A stretch of DNA of 64,000 nt from Gigantopelta aegis (GCF_016097555.1 NC_054712.1:55311172-55375171), one strand, 5' to 3'; counted from the stretch's first letter, positions 52,601 through 64,000 are shown. Notes: generated from the sequence alone by a model not told the origin. Translations and numbers: made by a program.

Positions 52601-54586
52601 TCTTAGACAATTATGATTTATTTCTTAGCATTCTAAATGTTTGACAACGTTACTTAAACGTGCATTGACCTGCCATGATCTGTAGTCACTTGTATTGTCT
52701 TGGTGTCTACTTGCAGGGGCCATCTATATTTTCCAGTAACGTGTCTGTGGTTGGTATGCATTTGACTTGGTAAGGGGGTTTATTTAATCTTTGCACATTA
52801 ACTAATTGTGAAATTAATTGTTGTTCCTGATCTGTTACCTGCAGGAATCTCCAGGTTTTTTTGTTGCTCGGGTATTACCATTATACATCATAAGAACACT
52901 TACTGGGGGATTTTTCTTCTTTTTTTTGGAATTTTTTTAAACTGTTAAAACTAAAAAAAATTGTTTTATTGTAACGACTAATTTGCATCTTGATCAGTTT
53001 ACTTCAGTAATCTACAGTGTGTTTCAATCATTATGGTTTGATGCAAGAAATTACTCTTGTGCAAAATGATTTTCTTGTGGGTGAAAAACTGCTCACTTTG
53101 TCACACATTGATGGCGCTAATTTATTTACTCAAAATTACTGTGAATATGTATACTAAAAGCAATTACTCTCCTACATAATTTCAGGAGGGCAGTTTTAGT
53201 ACTCGCCATAGACTTTGAAACCATAAGCACTGGTGTTTTTAGTGCTGGGATGTGGTCGTCCTCTATATGCTTGGTCTACTGAAATAACTGGTGATGCTGA
53301 TTTAAATATAAAATTGGATGCTCCTAGATGATGACCTACCATCCATTGAAAGCATCAAAAAGCATCAAAATTCACTGCTTTAAAGCAGATGTTCTCTGTG
53401 ACGTACAAGTTAACGAAGAGAAAAGGCCATAAATATGCTTTAGTTGAGAAAGACATTTAATAAAATATTTCAAACCTGGTTGTGACTAATGTAAGAAAAA
53501 GTAGAATACTACATTCATGTCCATTGGATAACATTTATCTATTCATTTTAAATCTATTTCACTCGTCAGATAAATCTCTTGTTCCAACCAGTGCACCACA
53601 ACTAATGAAAGGCTGTGGTATGTGCTTTCCCGTCTGTGGGAATGTTAAGAAATAATGTGACAAGACTTTCTTTCTTTTTTTTCTTGAAAAATTTCATTTT
53701 ATGCTTTACACAAGGATGTTTTGACTTGTTTAATGCTTATTTATAAAGGAGAAATACAAAACAAATAGTTGTACCAAAAAAATGTATAATTGGACAAAGT
53801 GCTAGTCAATTTTTTTATGGCAAAGTTAGTAGCTATGTAATGTGAATGGGATGAATTGGATGTTGCTTTTGATCTAAACCAGTTGTAACAATGTTTTAGC
53901 TTAATGTGTCCATATTTTAGACTATGCAGTAGTATTAAAGATAGTTATGCCATGATTCATTAAAGGCAGGTTTTTATATATATAAAAATCAAGGACAGAT
54001 GACAATGATTTACATGACACATTTCAGATGTTCAGGATGCAATTTTTGTTTTTAAAATTCAAACTTGTGGGGTCAAATTAAAGTGGAATAATTAAAATTG
54101 GTCACTTTTAATTATTGGTCAATGAAGGAAATGTAACAAAGCAATTGTATCTTAAAGAATTTTTGACACATTGAATTTGGTATGTGAAGCCATTGAAGCC
54201 GTACATATTTGTTGCAGCTGTTAAAATCCTCTATGCACATAAAGGTTCTTGGGGAAAATAGTTTTGGGGTCAGTAATGGTATGATATAACCAGGGGGACA
54301 GTATGTTGCCAACCCTGTGGGACTACTAATTGTTTGTGTATATATATATATATATATAGATATATATGGTGGGTTTTTTGGTATGTGTTTAACAAATGCT
54401 CTTAATTTGGGTTTTAAATAGTGGTTCTTAACACCAGTTAACAAAATTGTTTGTAAATTGTTATCTATACAGTAGACTGTCTGAACTGAATTCAAGTGTC
54501 ACTGACGTACAAGTATACACAGCTGTTGTCACTTGACAGAACTTTAGAATCATGCCGGTTTACACAGAAATCCGGATTATATATAG
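52601..54586. other. Downstream of LSM14, mostly featureless
   Basis: T-rich sequence. 53,578-53,645 is a SINE core fragment (TTGTTCCAACCAGTGCACCA...GGCTGTGGTATGTGCT). (TA)n lies at 54,337-54,367. No gene seen. Confidence 0.5.
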
Positions 54587-54589
54587 CTG

Positions 54590-54704
54590 GGGCCTAATTC
54601 ACTAAACTCTTGCAACTTTGCGATCTCACAGTGCAATGCTAAAAGACTTGCAGAGGATGCTTTGTTGTCTAGCAGAGCCTAAGAGACCTTAATGAATTAG
54701 GCCC
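54590..54704. mobile_element. Harbinger-type MITE, 115 bp
   Basis: Ends GGGCCTAATTCACTAA and (reverse complement) GGGCCTAATTCATTAA, with 3-bp duplication CTG at 54,587-54,589 and 54,705-54,707. Same GGGCC start and CWG duplication form as the larger element at 21,280. Confidence 0.75.
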
Positions 54705-54707
54705 CTG

Positions 54708-56105
54708 GTGTGGACAGAGTCCACTGTAATAACACAATTTTAAAATTCCAAGGTCCGATGACCCAAACTGGCAATGTTAAAATCATGGTTCTCTCAAAAA
54801 AAAAAAAAAAAAAAAAAAAATTTAAAAAATGAGAACTTGCCAAGATGTGTCAAAATAGAAAGCTGCTGTTTATTTAAATTATTAGTTATTATATACAGGC
54901 TTCATGGCAGAAAATAATTTTAGGGTATGTAATGAATACAAAACGACCATAAGTGTTACTATTAGGTGGTTGTCAGTTTGAAATGTTTTGAAATTGGATA
55001 CTGTATTTGACGATTTTAAGCTGCAGTTCTCCTTATATAATCTCTAAAATGTATCCATTAAATTCTGAAATATTAGTGCCCTTATGTTGAAAACCTGGTA
55101 TGTCTCTCCCCCCCCCCCCCCTCCCCCCTCCTCCCCCCTCAAAAGTAAATGAATGGTGGACTGTTGCGTTGACCTTACATTCTGGTTGGTGGCCCATGAT
55201 TTATAAGTTTGTTATTACAGGAAATGTTTACTATATCATTGACCACACCCAGAAATTCTAGTACTGTGAAACGAATCCACCCCAGGGATGTATTTTCGTG
55301 AAAATAAAACAAAACCGATCTGTTTTGTGTCTGCACACTAGTCGTTATTTTTTGATATTGTAAGACTGCAGATCTTGTAAATTTTCATACCAAGTGTTTC
55401 AGTAAAATTATATGTAAATATATTTTTTATTTGATAATGTTGGATTAAAAATGGCAAATTGCAATACCTCTTTCAGTGCTGCTGAAACTTTTTGTTAATC
55501 TATCTACTCTGAATGGAAATAACTGAAGGTGCTACAAATATTAAAACGATTAAAAAGAAAAGAATATCGAAACATGCAGACTTGACAGCATGTATTGTAA
55601 ATAACTTAAACCACCATTGTATGGTTTGGTATTAAAATTGCAGGATACTGTTAATAAATTTGTCACACTGGTTTTTGTGTTCCATTTGTTGATTCTAGTG
55701 AAATGTGATTGGAAAGTGCTGCAAGATTGATCCATGAAAAACGATCTGGATGGTTAAATTTATATTTTTTAATTTCAGGGGTTTTTTTTTGGGGGGGGGG
55801 GGGGGGTGGGGGGGGGGGGGGGGTGGGGGTGGGGGTTATTAGGTTTTTTTTTAAATTTTAAACAAACGTAGCATTGGGTAACATTACGTTCCAAAAGCAT
55901 TAGACTTGCAAAGTGCCATCTGCTATTGGCAGCACCGAGGGGAAGAAAATCTGGTACAAAAGATAGTACAATAGTTTTCATAGACTTTCAAGTGTAAATC
56001 TTTTTACAATGAATCTACTTTATTTAAAAAAAAAAAATTGTTTTTAAATGGATGGACATGATTATACATATTCTTTCTACATCGCCTTTGTTGCAAGGTG
56101 ACGTT

Positions 56106-56144
<39 letters not shown>

Positions 56145-56219
56145 ATGTGGTCGAGTTAAGTAGCCTAACAGAAAATGAAGAATAATCAGCGATTTTATTA
56201 ACTGCATTTTTAAAATCCG
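54708..56219. other. Intergenic, homopolymers only
   Basis: A-run at about 54,797-54,820, C-rich run at 55,108-55,138, broken G-run at 55,790-55,836 and T-run at 56,115-56,142. No gene seen. Confidence 0.5.
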
Positions 56220-56221
56220 GC

Positions 56222-56514
56222 TGGTAGGTGGGTTCGGATACCGACTCCAAACCCTGAGTGAGTGCTCCGCAAGGCTCAATGGGTAGGCGTAAACCACTTG
56301 CAACGACCAGTGATCCATAACTGGTTCAACAAAGGCCATGGTTTGTGCTATCCTGCCTGTGGGAAGCGCAAATAAAAGATACCTTGCTGCCAATCGGAAG
56401 AGTAGCCCATGTAGTGGCGACAGCGGGTTTCCTCTCAAAATCTGTGTGGTCCTTAACCATATGTCTGACGCCATATAAACGTAAATAAAATGTGTTGAGT
56501 GCGTCGTTAAATAA
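56222..56514 (+). mobile_element. SINE type C, head partly missing
   Basis: GTTCGGATACCGACTCCAAA, CTCCGCAAGGCTCAATGGGT, then the A-type tail to GTGCGTCGTTAAATAA. Nearly identical to the body at 32,820-33,110, so young. Confidence 0.85.
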
Positions 56515-57007
56515 TTTTTTTAAATTTTTTTTTTAAATCCTATATAGAAGCTTACATACTTGACGTATGTAATAATGAAATGGACTCCTAATAACGGGAT
56601 CCCCATGTCCGATAACCTAACATTTTGGCGATTCTTGTTTAGCCTTGTGGTCATTTTATGTGATTGATACTTAATAAGGGGCTTTGTAGGCCTAAATATA
56701 TTTGTTTTAACTTCCAATAACAATAATAATTATTATTATAAACTGGATGTGGGTGAATGGTCCATATTTAATAATAAAAAAAAATTTGGAAGATTTTTAT
56801 TTTTGCAAAGGATTTAACGCATCAAAAAATATATATACATGTGTATATATATATTTGTTAAAAATACTGTTGAGCAAGTGTAACAAAATAATTACATATA
56901 AAGATATATCAATGAAATTTGCCAGTGCTATTCGAAGCAAAACCACAAAACTTGCCCTTGTACAAGAAACAACAAGAGCCGGTGAGTACTGTGCGAAGAT
57001 TGTTTTA

Positions 57008-57150
57008 AATGGAGAAAACCCGCTCCCAAAACTAAATTGCCTACTACCGAAAAAGAAGCGCGAGCCATTTTATATGTAGGCCACGAGACGGAACAGTACA
57101 CAACACGGCCGTTGGTACACCAATCGTGAGGCACGAGTTGGAACATTAAA
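57008..57150 (-). mobile_element. Degenerate SINE fragment
   Basis: Blocks GGAGAAAACCCGCT, CATTTTATATG, CACGGCCGTTGGTACACCAA and GGCACGAGTTGGAAC in minus-strand SINE order. Confidence 0.5.
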
Positions 57151-57329
57151 AAAACCCATTCCAAATTTTGTTTTAGATTATTGGAATTTCCAAAAGATTT
57201 ACAAAGCCCTAAAGTCACTACACATTTGTATTTGGAATACTAACCTCGTGTACCCATTCATGTCGAAAGACTACAACGTTATTTGAACTATTGGAAAAAC
57301 CCATAAAAGTATCGTAAGTAAATCTAGGA

Positions 57330-57465
57330 GGGTGTAGACCAAGGGGACCACAGCCCGCCCTCCCGTACAAAGTGACCTCTTCTTTTTTTTCTCTCTTTAA
57401 TTTGTCCCATTTTCATGTTGGTCCTCCCAGAAAAATATTTCTGGATCCGCCTCTCCTCGTTACGT
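57330..57465 (-). repeat. G-rich transposon terminus fragment
   Basis: On the minus strand it starts GAGAGGCGGATCCAGAAATA, comparable with the CAGAGGCGGATCTAGG terminus at 25,613. No second end identified. Confidence 0.4.
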
Positions 57466-57631
57466 TTGGGATGGAAGGAATATTTTATTTGACACAGATG
57501 AAAGAATATTGCCCCCTCCATTGCTGAAGTAAATTCTGACAAAATGAGCTGGTCCGAAACCTTTTCAACATGTAGGCCTATTTCCATAATTCTACCCACA
57601 ATAATATTAGTTGACCAAATCCATGTAAAAA

Positions 57632-57932
57632 TGGGCGGGACGTAGACCAATGGTATCCTGATGAGCTGTCAATCTACGAGCGATCATTGGGCTATTTCTC
57701 GTTCCAGCCAGTGTTCCACAACTGGCACATCAAAGGCTGTGGTATGTGCTATCCTGTGTGGAATGGTGCATATAAAAAATCCCGTTGCTACTAAAGGAAG
57801 CATGTAGCAAGATTTCCGTACTAAGAGTAGGCCATGTCAAAAATGCCAAATTGTTGACATCCAATAGCTGATGATTAATAAATCAATGTGCTCTAGTGGT
57901 GTCGTTAAACAAAACAAACTTTAACTTTTAAC
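57632..57932 (+). mobile_element. Hybrid SINE: type A head with type B tail
   Basis: Begins GGGCGGGACGTAGACCAATG (A head) but ends ATGTGCTCTAGTGGTGTCGT then TAAACAAAACAAAC (B tail). Directly followed at 57,934-57,990 by a minus-strand A head (CTACGTCCCGCCC end), so two SINE ends abut. Confidence 0.8.
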
Positions 57933-58139
57933 GATCCTAGATCAGGTGAGCACTTTACTAAGGAGGCTTACTGGGCTACGTCCCGCCCACGTTAGATTTG
58001 GGAGTAGGCCTATCCAAATACAAGCGAGGGGTTGTCGAATTTTACAAAAACGAACAACATAAACAAACCCTTAAAATCTTTGCTTGAATGAGGTAAAGCA
58101 TAGAGACAAACGTACAGCATGAAGAGCTTTTATTATTAT

Positions 58140-58875
58140 TCGTCCCCTACCGATCCAACCGGAGGGGACTATAGTTTTCATCTCTGTCCGTTCGTCTGTC
58201 CCACATGGTTTCCGGATGTTCTTTTTTTGCAGAAGGTTTTGAGATAATGAGCTGAAATTTTGTGTATAGTTTCATCATGTACTGTTTCAGATCAAGTTTG
58301 ACTTTCATGACGATTTACCCATTTTTGACGGAGTTATGGCCCGTGAACTTAGGAGATGTCAAAATTTGTTTGCCGGACTTTTTTCTATTTTTTTCAGATT
58401 TTGTGTATAGGTTTATCACGTACTGTTACAAGTTTGACTTTCATGGCGATTTACCCATTTTAACGGACGTGAAAAATAAATTTCCTGATATTTGCAAAGC
58501 CTGGAGGTATCAAGATGCAAGGGCATAGCGTGATCTGGATCTGGGGAGGTTCAAATATGAACCAAGTGGACCTTTTTTTTATTTTGTTGTTGCACCACCA
58601 GAAACTCCATATGTATAAACCTGTATGTTTTAGTTCTGAAAGCGGACCATTTGCTTCAACTCCACCCCCCACCCCCCACCCCCCAGCCTACGCCCCTGAG
58701 ATGAAGTTTTGTACATAGCTTTATCATTTGTATATACTATAGCTTTACAGATCAAGTTGCAGTTTGGTGGTGATTTACCCACTTTTCAGAGTTGTGACCC
58801 TTGAATTTAGGAGATACGAAAAATTATTGGGCCCGCTAGGGGACATGACTATATTGCTTTAGCAGTATTTTCAAA
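58140..58875 (+). repeat. GTCCCCTACC-type interspersed repeat with tandem modules and an insert
   Basis: Begins CGTCCCCTACCGATCCAACC and ends GGGGACATGACTATATTGCT. A roughly 150-bp module (TTTTGTGTATAG...CATGTACTGTTTCAGATCAA...GCGATTTACCCATTTT) recurs two to three times. 58,517-58,697 looks like an inserted MITE (ends CAAGGGCATAGCGTG and, reverse complement, CAGGGGCGTAGGCTG). Confidence 0.65.
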
Positions 58876-59372
58876 ATGCTTGTTAATTTTTTTTTTTTTT
58901 TTTCACATTGTCCCAAACTCAAACTAATATTTATCCCCAGAATATCTCTTTGAAAATATGAAATATTTATTTATTCATTTTTTAAAAAAAAATTTGGGAG
59001 GTGAGTGGTGGTGGTAGGGATCATGGTAGATCGAATCGGACATAGAATGTGCGCCTTGCACTAGGCGGGTAATGGCAACACCGCTAGCTTGTAAACAAGG
59101 GAAATAACTCTGAAATTAAATGTATCTTCGATCGCGGACCGATGTTTTAATGTTTACACTGCAGATTTAGAAGACTTTAAAACTGTAAAATCAGGTGGCA
59201 TACACATATAAAAAGAAACTGACATCGTGAGGTGAATTTGAGTTTTGTAAAATAGTTCTTTTTGATGGTCATAACTGAGAACACACTAAACGTTTAGGCC
59301 TATGTTCGTTTCTGGCGTGGCTCGAGGTCACAGTCACTGTGACTAACATTTCGCCAGATGCATCGGACTCCG
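58876..59372. other. Intergenic, no feature seen
   Basis: T-run at 58,889-58,905, otherwise unremarkable. Confidence 0.45.
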
Positions 59373-59380
59373 GCGTAACG

Positions 59381-59765
59381 AAAGAAGTGTTTTATTTAAC
59401 GACGCACTCAACACATTTTATTTACGGTTATATGGCGTCAGACATATGGTTAAGGACCACACAATTTTTTTTAGAGGAAACCCGCTGTCGCCACATAGCC
59501 TACTCTTTTACGACAGGCAGCAAGGGATCTTTTATTTGCGCTTCCCACAAGTAGGATAGCACAAACCATGGCCTTTGTTGAATCAGTTATGGATCACTGG
59601 TCGGTGCAAGTGGTTTACACCTACCCATTGAGCCTTGCGGAGCACTCACTCAGGGTTTTGAGTCGGTATCTGGATTAAAAATTCCATGCCTCAACTGGGA
59701 TCCGAACCCAGTACCTACCAGCCTGTAGACCGATGGCCTGCCACGACGCCACCGAGGCCGGTCCT
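59381..59765 (-). mobile_element. SINE type C, full length with target duplication
   Basis: Read on the minus strand: GGCCTCGGTGGCGTCGTGGC head, GGGTTCGGATCCCAG B-box-like segment, body and A-type tail. Flanked by GCGTAACG at 59,373-59,380 and 59,766-59,773. Best reference for the complete C type. Confidence 0.92.
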
Positions 59766-59985
59766 GCGTAACGGTACGCTTCCTCTTTAGAAATATGTAA
59801 CCTAAGCCGTAAGTACTTTGACATTGTGCTATAAGCCCCTGAATTTAATAGTCACTGCTTCCTAATGTCAGATTGAAAACAGTGTTTAGCTGTTAACCTG
59901 ATTTGACGGGATCTTTGTAAAGTTTGTTAATGTCACTTGTGACAAGTTGAGTTAATTTCATGTTACTACATTTTTTGTTGGTAGA

Positions 59986-60079
59986 ACTTTCCTTTGGCAC
60001 TGTCAGGTATAAAGACCATTATAAATACTTATAATAAATAGAGTTAGGGGTATGGTTAGTGACAGTGCCAAAGGAAAGT
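59986..60079. repeat. Inverted repeat, 20-bp perfect arms
   Basis: ACTTTCCTTTGGCACTGTCA (59,986-60,005) and its exact complement (60,060-60,079) around a 54-bp loop. Possibly a tiny MITE. Not placed in any known family. Confidence 0.85.
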
Positions 60080-60677
60080 CCTTCCATACCCCCAAATAGC
60101 AACCCCAAGAGTAACTTATTATGTATTTAACCATATTCTGCCCCCCAGGCTGATTATTTGGGGGTACTTGTGGTTTTCCTTCATTGAGCTGATACAAAAA
60201 CCACAAATTTGTTATATTGGGAGTGGGTTCGGGGCACAAACAAATCTCCACACTAGTAAGTCCTGTTGGCAATGTAAGACAGGCCAATATATTAGGTGGA
60301 GAGAAAAAAGGCGTAATTATGAGGAGGGTGCAGGGATCATAAACAAAAAATACTCTACGATATAAATAAACAAATCAGTATTCTTGTTTGCACTTGTTTT
60401 ATAAAAAAATTCCATATCTTTTAGAAGATAAAAAAGTCTATACATATGTGATTTAAAAAATAATATATTGTTAGTATTACCAGAAAAGTATTATTAATAT
60501 TATCAACCTTTTCTGTCTGGGCTGAAATGACTTCATTGACTAAGCCTTTTTGTAATGTCAAACTAATGGCACACAGTGTGGAGCCGTGTCCATAGCATAA
60601 TAAAATTAATAGTGTGCCATGTGCCGTCATGCTACATTAGGATTAACCTTGGTTGTTGTTTTCTTTGTTTTAGTACG

Positions 60678-60756
60678 ATGAGTGTTGACAGAGTTTCCTG
60701 GACAGCCATTGTGTTGACATCGGCAAACAGAGAATGGACACACACTTTACAGCAAG
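60678..60756 (+). CDS. FCSK: FCSK coding exon 1
   Basis: 26 codons plus one base, donor CAAG|GTACAC. MSVDRVSWTAIVLTSANREW and then THTLQQ aligns with the start of animal fucokinases. Confidence 0.88.
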
Positions 60757-63401
60757 GTACACAGATCACTAGTAACATTTGTTGAGGGATGCTGAGAATT
60801 ATTTCATGGTATTAAAGGGACATTTCAACATGTTTTCAGCTAGTATAGCCAGGAAATGGTTTATTTAACGACACACTTGACACATTTTATTTACGGTTTT
60901 ATGGCGTCAGACATATGGTTAAGGACCACACAGATATTGAGGGAGGAAACCCGCTGTCGCCACTTCGTGGGCTACTCTTTTCGATTAGCAGCAAAGGATC
61001 TTTTATATGCACCACCCCATAGACAGGATAGCACATACCACGGCTTTTGATGTACCAGTCGTGGCGACTGGCTGGAGCGAGAAATAGCTCAATGAGGCCA
61101 CGAACGGGGATCGATCCCAGACCGACCACACATCAAACGAACACTTTACCACTGGGCTATGTATTGCCCTGGTTGCATTGATGAAGTCAAAAGGCGAGAT
61201 ATAGATTTTATTTTTCTGATTGTGATGGTTAACCATTGCGTTTAACTGAGCAGGCCCATAGGACAAACATCTCACGTGGGGGGAGGGGGGTGGGAGAAGG
61301 CACAAAGTCTCTAGTGGAGGAGGGGCACAAGCCAGATTTTTATCTTTATACTTTATATAGTGTAGGAGAAAAAACCCAATACATTTGTCCATGATTGGGG
61401 GGGATCGGCACAGGCCGTCCTGACACCACCCTCTTCGGTTGCTATGAGCTTGCTGAGCTACATTGCATGCACTAATATGACTTGTCTACATGTATTTAGA
61501 TAAATAAATTGTTTTATGTAATATTTCTTTGTTTTTCACTCACTGCAATTTTTAAAATGATTTTCAGAACTGGAAATCCGCCAAGCCAAAGGTTACATCG
61601 ACAAAGATGTCATACTGTTGACAGTCGAGGACCCAAAGTCCAATGTAGGCAGCGGAGGGGCCACAATCAATGCCCTGTTGACAATTGTTGAGTTCCTAAG
61701 TGCAAAGAAAGGATACACAGTAAGAAAGGGAATTTAAAGCTCTGTTGATATTAAAAATAAATAACTATATTTAGCTTAGTGTTTAATAATGTTCTATTAG
61801 ATCTTCCCCTCCAAAAACATGAGTATTTTTAAATATATATTTTTAATTATATTCTTCCATTAAGTTCAGTTCAAAAATACTATTTAAATCTCCCTTGTGT
61901 TAAAGGAGAGGACAATTAAGGCATTTGGCCTGGTATGCATATTCAACAATATATAATGCACATTATTGCTTAATAACAACACGTATAATCGTATAGTTAA
62001 TTAATAAAATGGTTAAATGTGACGGCTATTATATATAACGGGTGCAGCCATTTTGTACCATCTCAGTGAGTACACCCTCTGGCGAGCTGGTGATTACGTA
62101 ATACTTAATGTGTAACGTCAGGAATGAGCCTTAGAACTAGAGAAACACAATCTACCTGGTTTTTGCGGGATGATAAATAGCCATACATTGCAATGTTCTG
62201 TAATAATACACATCCCAGTAAGCCAGCAATAAGTATATCCAGCACTATATATATTATTTTTCAATACAAAATAAAATATCGTTGTCAAAGTGGCTACACA
62301 ACAAGTTGAAACAATTAACAATGTTTTTCCCATGCATTAACCTACGTACTGAAATGATACACGGAGTGTTTTATTAGTTAATTGGTCTATGCTGTTAGTT
62401 GCTTCTACCTGTGATTCCTGATTGGCAGGTGTGTATTTGATTGGTAACCAGACGAGCCAATTAATTGACTCTGTCTAGACACAAAAATACATACCGGTAT
62501 TGTGGAATATTACCTGTCGCCCCTAAAATTGTAATGGAAATGGTTTATTACTGTAAATAGTTCAGTAAAACTATTAAGTAGACTTTTCCATCTAAAACCA
62601 CAGAACTGACCAATTACATAGTCCCAAAGAAAAGAAAATTATCACTTGGGTATCGTGGGTTGTCGTTTTTGCTCCAACGTAGCATATCAATAGACCTAAT
62701 AGTGTACATTTTTTCTTTAGATTATTTAACAGAGAAAAATACTATAACCCCATTTTGTTCTGTTAATGCAACTTGAAATATATTTAGTTAAATAGTTTAT
62801 TATATTACTACATCATTTACATCATTTATGCTGTTTTACAAGTCAGGTTGATCAAAGAGAAGCACCTTGTCGAAAATTACTGCTTTTGTTTACACTGTAC
62901 ATACAGGAGATGGTCAGGAGCTGACGTCACCGCTCCAAGCTATCCCACCGGATGTCACAAAAACAAAACAAAATGGCTGCCCCCAGTTAGCAGGAATAAT
63001 CATGGTTTTTTTATTAACTCTAGAATTACGCGTTTTTCATTCGCTAAAGTGTCAGTATGTGTTGGTGGTCCGGGTATGCATCTTTCCAACACATAAGGTA
63101 CTTGTTTGAGTTGACCCTACCTTTAAGTTTGGATAAAATCCATTCCACTTGTTAATTTCTTATAAATGTTTTAAAATGTGGAGCATTAAAAAAAAAGAAG
63201 GAAGAAGTAAAATGGAAGAACTTTTGATCTCCCCTAAATTAAGTTATTTTTATGTCCCAAGTATTATTAGTAGTGGAGAATATAATATTTTTAAAACTCT
63301 ACTCCTGTCTGTTTGGAATTTATATTTTTAATTTGCTTTATTTGTTTCAGGTGATCAACCCAGATGTACTTTTGGAAGCTCATATTCTAATTCTGCACAG
63401 T
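60678..63401 (+). CDS. FCSK: FCSK, L-fucose kinase (N-terminal part, 3 exons; continues beyond window)
   Basis: Fucokinase phosphorylates L-fucose to fucose-1-phosphate in the cytosolic GDP-fucose salvage pathway. Exons 60678-60756, 61568-61719 and 63351-63401 chain in phases 1,0,0 and give 94 residues. Recognisable marks are VSWTAIVLTSANREWTHTLQ, then QELEIRQAKGYIDKDVILLT, VEDPKSNVGSGGATINALL, a sugar-nucleotidyl-transferase-like glycine loop shared with FPGT, and LLEAHILILHS. The match to animal FCSK (ELEVRQ...VEDPEKRVGSGGATLNALL...WILILHMG) is much closer than to FPGT. The ATG lies 5 bp after a pyrimidine tract ending TTTTAG, so an upstream non-coding exon is likely. The C-terminal GHMP-kinase half is outside the window. 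Confidence 0.92.
60851..61170 (-). mobile_element. SINE type A, full length, FCSK intron 1
   Basis: Tail GAAATGGTTTATTTAACGAC through core to head ACTTTACCACTGGGCTATGT. 61,265-61,400 then holds a G-rich repeat like that near 17,730. Confidence 0.85.
61568..61719 (+). CDS. FCSK: FCSK coding exon 2 (glycine loop)
   Basis: 152 nt, acceptor TTTTCAG and donor ACA|GTAAGA. It carries VEDPKSNVGSGGATINALL, the most conserved N-terminal motif of fucokinase. Confidence 0.95.
61720..63350. other. FCSK intron 2, no repeat placed
   Basis: AT-rich. 62,030-62,170 (GGGTGCAGCCATTTTGTACC...) and 62,900-63,000 (GAGCTGACGTCACC...AAAATGGCTGC) look like diverged transposon sequence but cannot be assigned. Confidence 0.35.
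63351..63401 (+). CDS. FCSK: FCSK coding exon 3
   Basis: 17 codons, VINPDVLLEAHILILHS, acceptor GTTTCAG and donor AGT|GTGAGT. Vertebrate FCSK reads TVVTSDVLHSAWILILHMG here, so the next exon should start near the Gly-Arg-Asp loop. Confidence 0.9.
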
Positions 63402-63541
63402 GTGAGTAAAACAAGATAATTAAATTTCTGTTACATTCATTACAACATAACGTTATCCCATTGATCCAGACGTAGCAAAGGGAGTTTGTTCATTTTCGAT
63501 GAACGTAAAAATTACGTTGTCAGGGAAGTCATATCTGATGA

Positions 63542-63868
63542 AGGAAGGAAATATCTTATTTAACGACGCATTCAACACATTTTATTTATGGTTATATGGC
63601 GTCGGACAAATGGTTAAGGACCACACAGATATTGAGAGAGGAATCCGCTGTCGCCACTTCATGGGCTACTCTTTTTTCAATTAGCAGCAAGGGATCTATT
63701 ATATGCACCATCCCACAGACAGGATAGTGCATACCACAGCCTTTGTAACACCAGTTATGGAGCACTGGCTGGAATGAGAAATGGCCCAATGCGTCCACCG
63801 ACGGGGATCAATCCCAGACCGACCATGCATCGAGTGGGCGCTTTACCACTGGGCTATTTCCCGCCCCT
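63542..63868 (-). mobile_element. SINE type A, full length with 13-bp target duplication, FCSK intron 3
   Basis: Complete from tail to head (GAGTGGGCGCTTTACCACTG...CCCGCCCC). Flanked by perfect TCATATCTGATGA at 63,529-63,541 and 63,869-63,881, so a recent insertion. Confidence 0.95.
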
Positions 63869-64000
63869 TCATATCTGATGACATCATTTTATATGGGCAA
63901 GTTGTCTTATTGAGCGTTATTATTTATTCAAAATAAAGTATCACGTTTTAGTGTTATTATTAGCCTATATAATTCACACAGTTTGCCGATGATTTTTGTT

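Overview
The window is animal nuclear DNA with large, repeat-filled introns. The organism is most likely a mollusc, probably a gastropod. That assignment rests on the dense family of tRNA-headed SINEs of the type found in mollusc genomes (about fifteen substantial copies plus fragments on both strands), on the DIRS, piggyBac, Harbinger, Tc1, pogo and hAT-like debris, and on three animal housekeeping genes with canonical GT-AG introns. No bacterial operons, CRISPR arrays or viral genomes are present.

Left third (1-15,503, minus strand): most of TAF4, the TFIID scaffold subunit. Eight coding exons chain in phase from 15,503 down to 125 and give 772 residues. They cover the conserved N-terminal segment, the Ser/Thr/Asn/Gln-rich region, the TAFH domain and the start of the histone-fold region; the rest lies left of position 1. 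The 7.8-kb intron 1 carries a dead Tc1-like transposon with a SINE inside it.

Centre (15,504-26,359): a divergent intergenic spacer full of microsatellites. It holds a 5'-truncated RNase-H-type LINE (20,607-24,260) split by a decayed PIF/Harbinger transposon (21,280-23,594), which itself contains a SINE.

Centre-right (26,360-51,641, plus strand): a complete LSM14 (RAP55/SCD6 family) gene. Ten coding exons sum to exactly 518 codons including the stop. The order is LSm domain, P/Q-rich linker, DFDF box, FFD box, TFG box and RGG tail. Exons 4 and 5 look like duplicated copies of one motif exon. The introns hold a pogo-like element, several TIR elements, a long foldback element and, 71 bp past the exon 5 donor, a three-level nest: a 420-bp MITE inside a DIRS-like retroelement fossil inside a piggyBac-type (TTAA) MITE.

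Right end (60,678-64,000, plus strand): the first three coding exons (94 residues) of L-fucose kinase (FCSK), running off the window.

The three genes have unrelated functions: transcription initiation, mRNP/P-body translational control and fucose salvage. I see no evidence that they form a pathway, and I found no convincing new cellular system. The main points of interest are the LSM14 exon duplication, a 52-bp near-perfect palindrome 19 bp before LSM14 exon 2, the nested transposons with readable target-site duplications, and SINEs assembled from interchangeable heads and tails. All calls come from reading the sequence; no searches were run.
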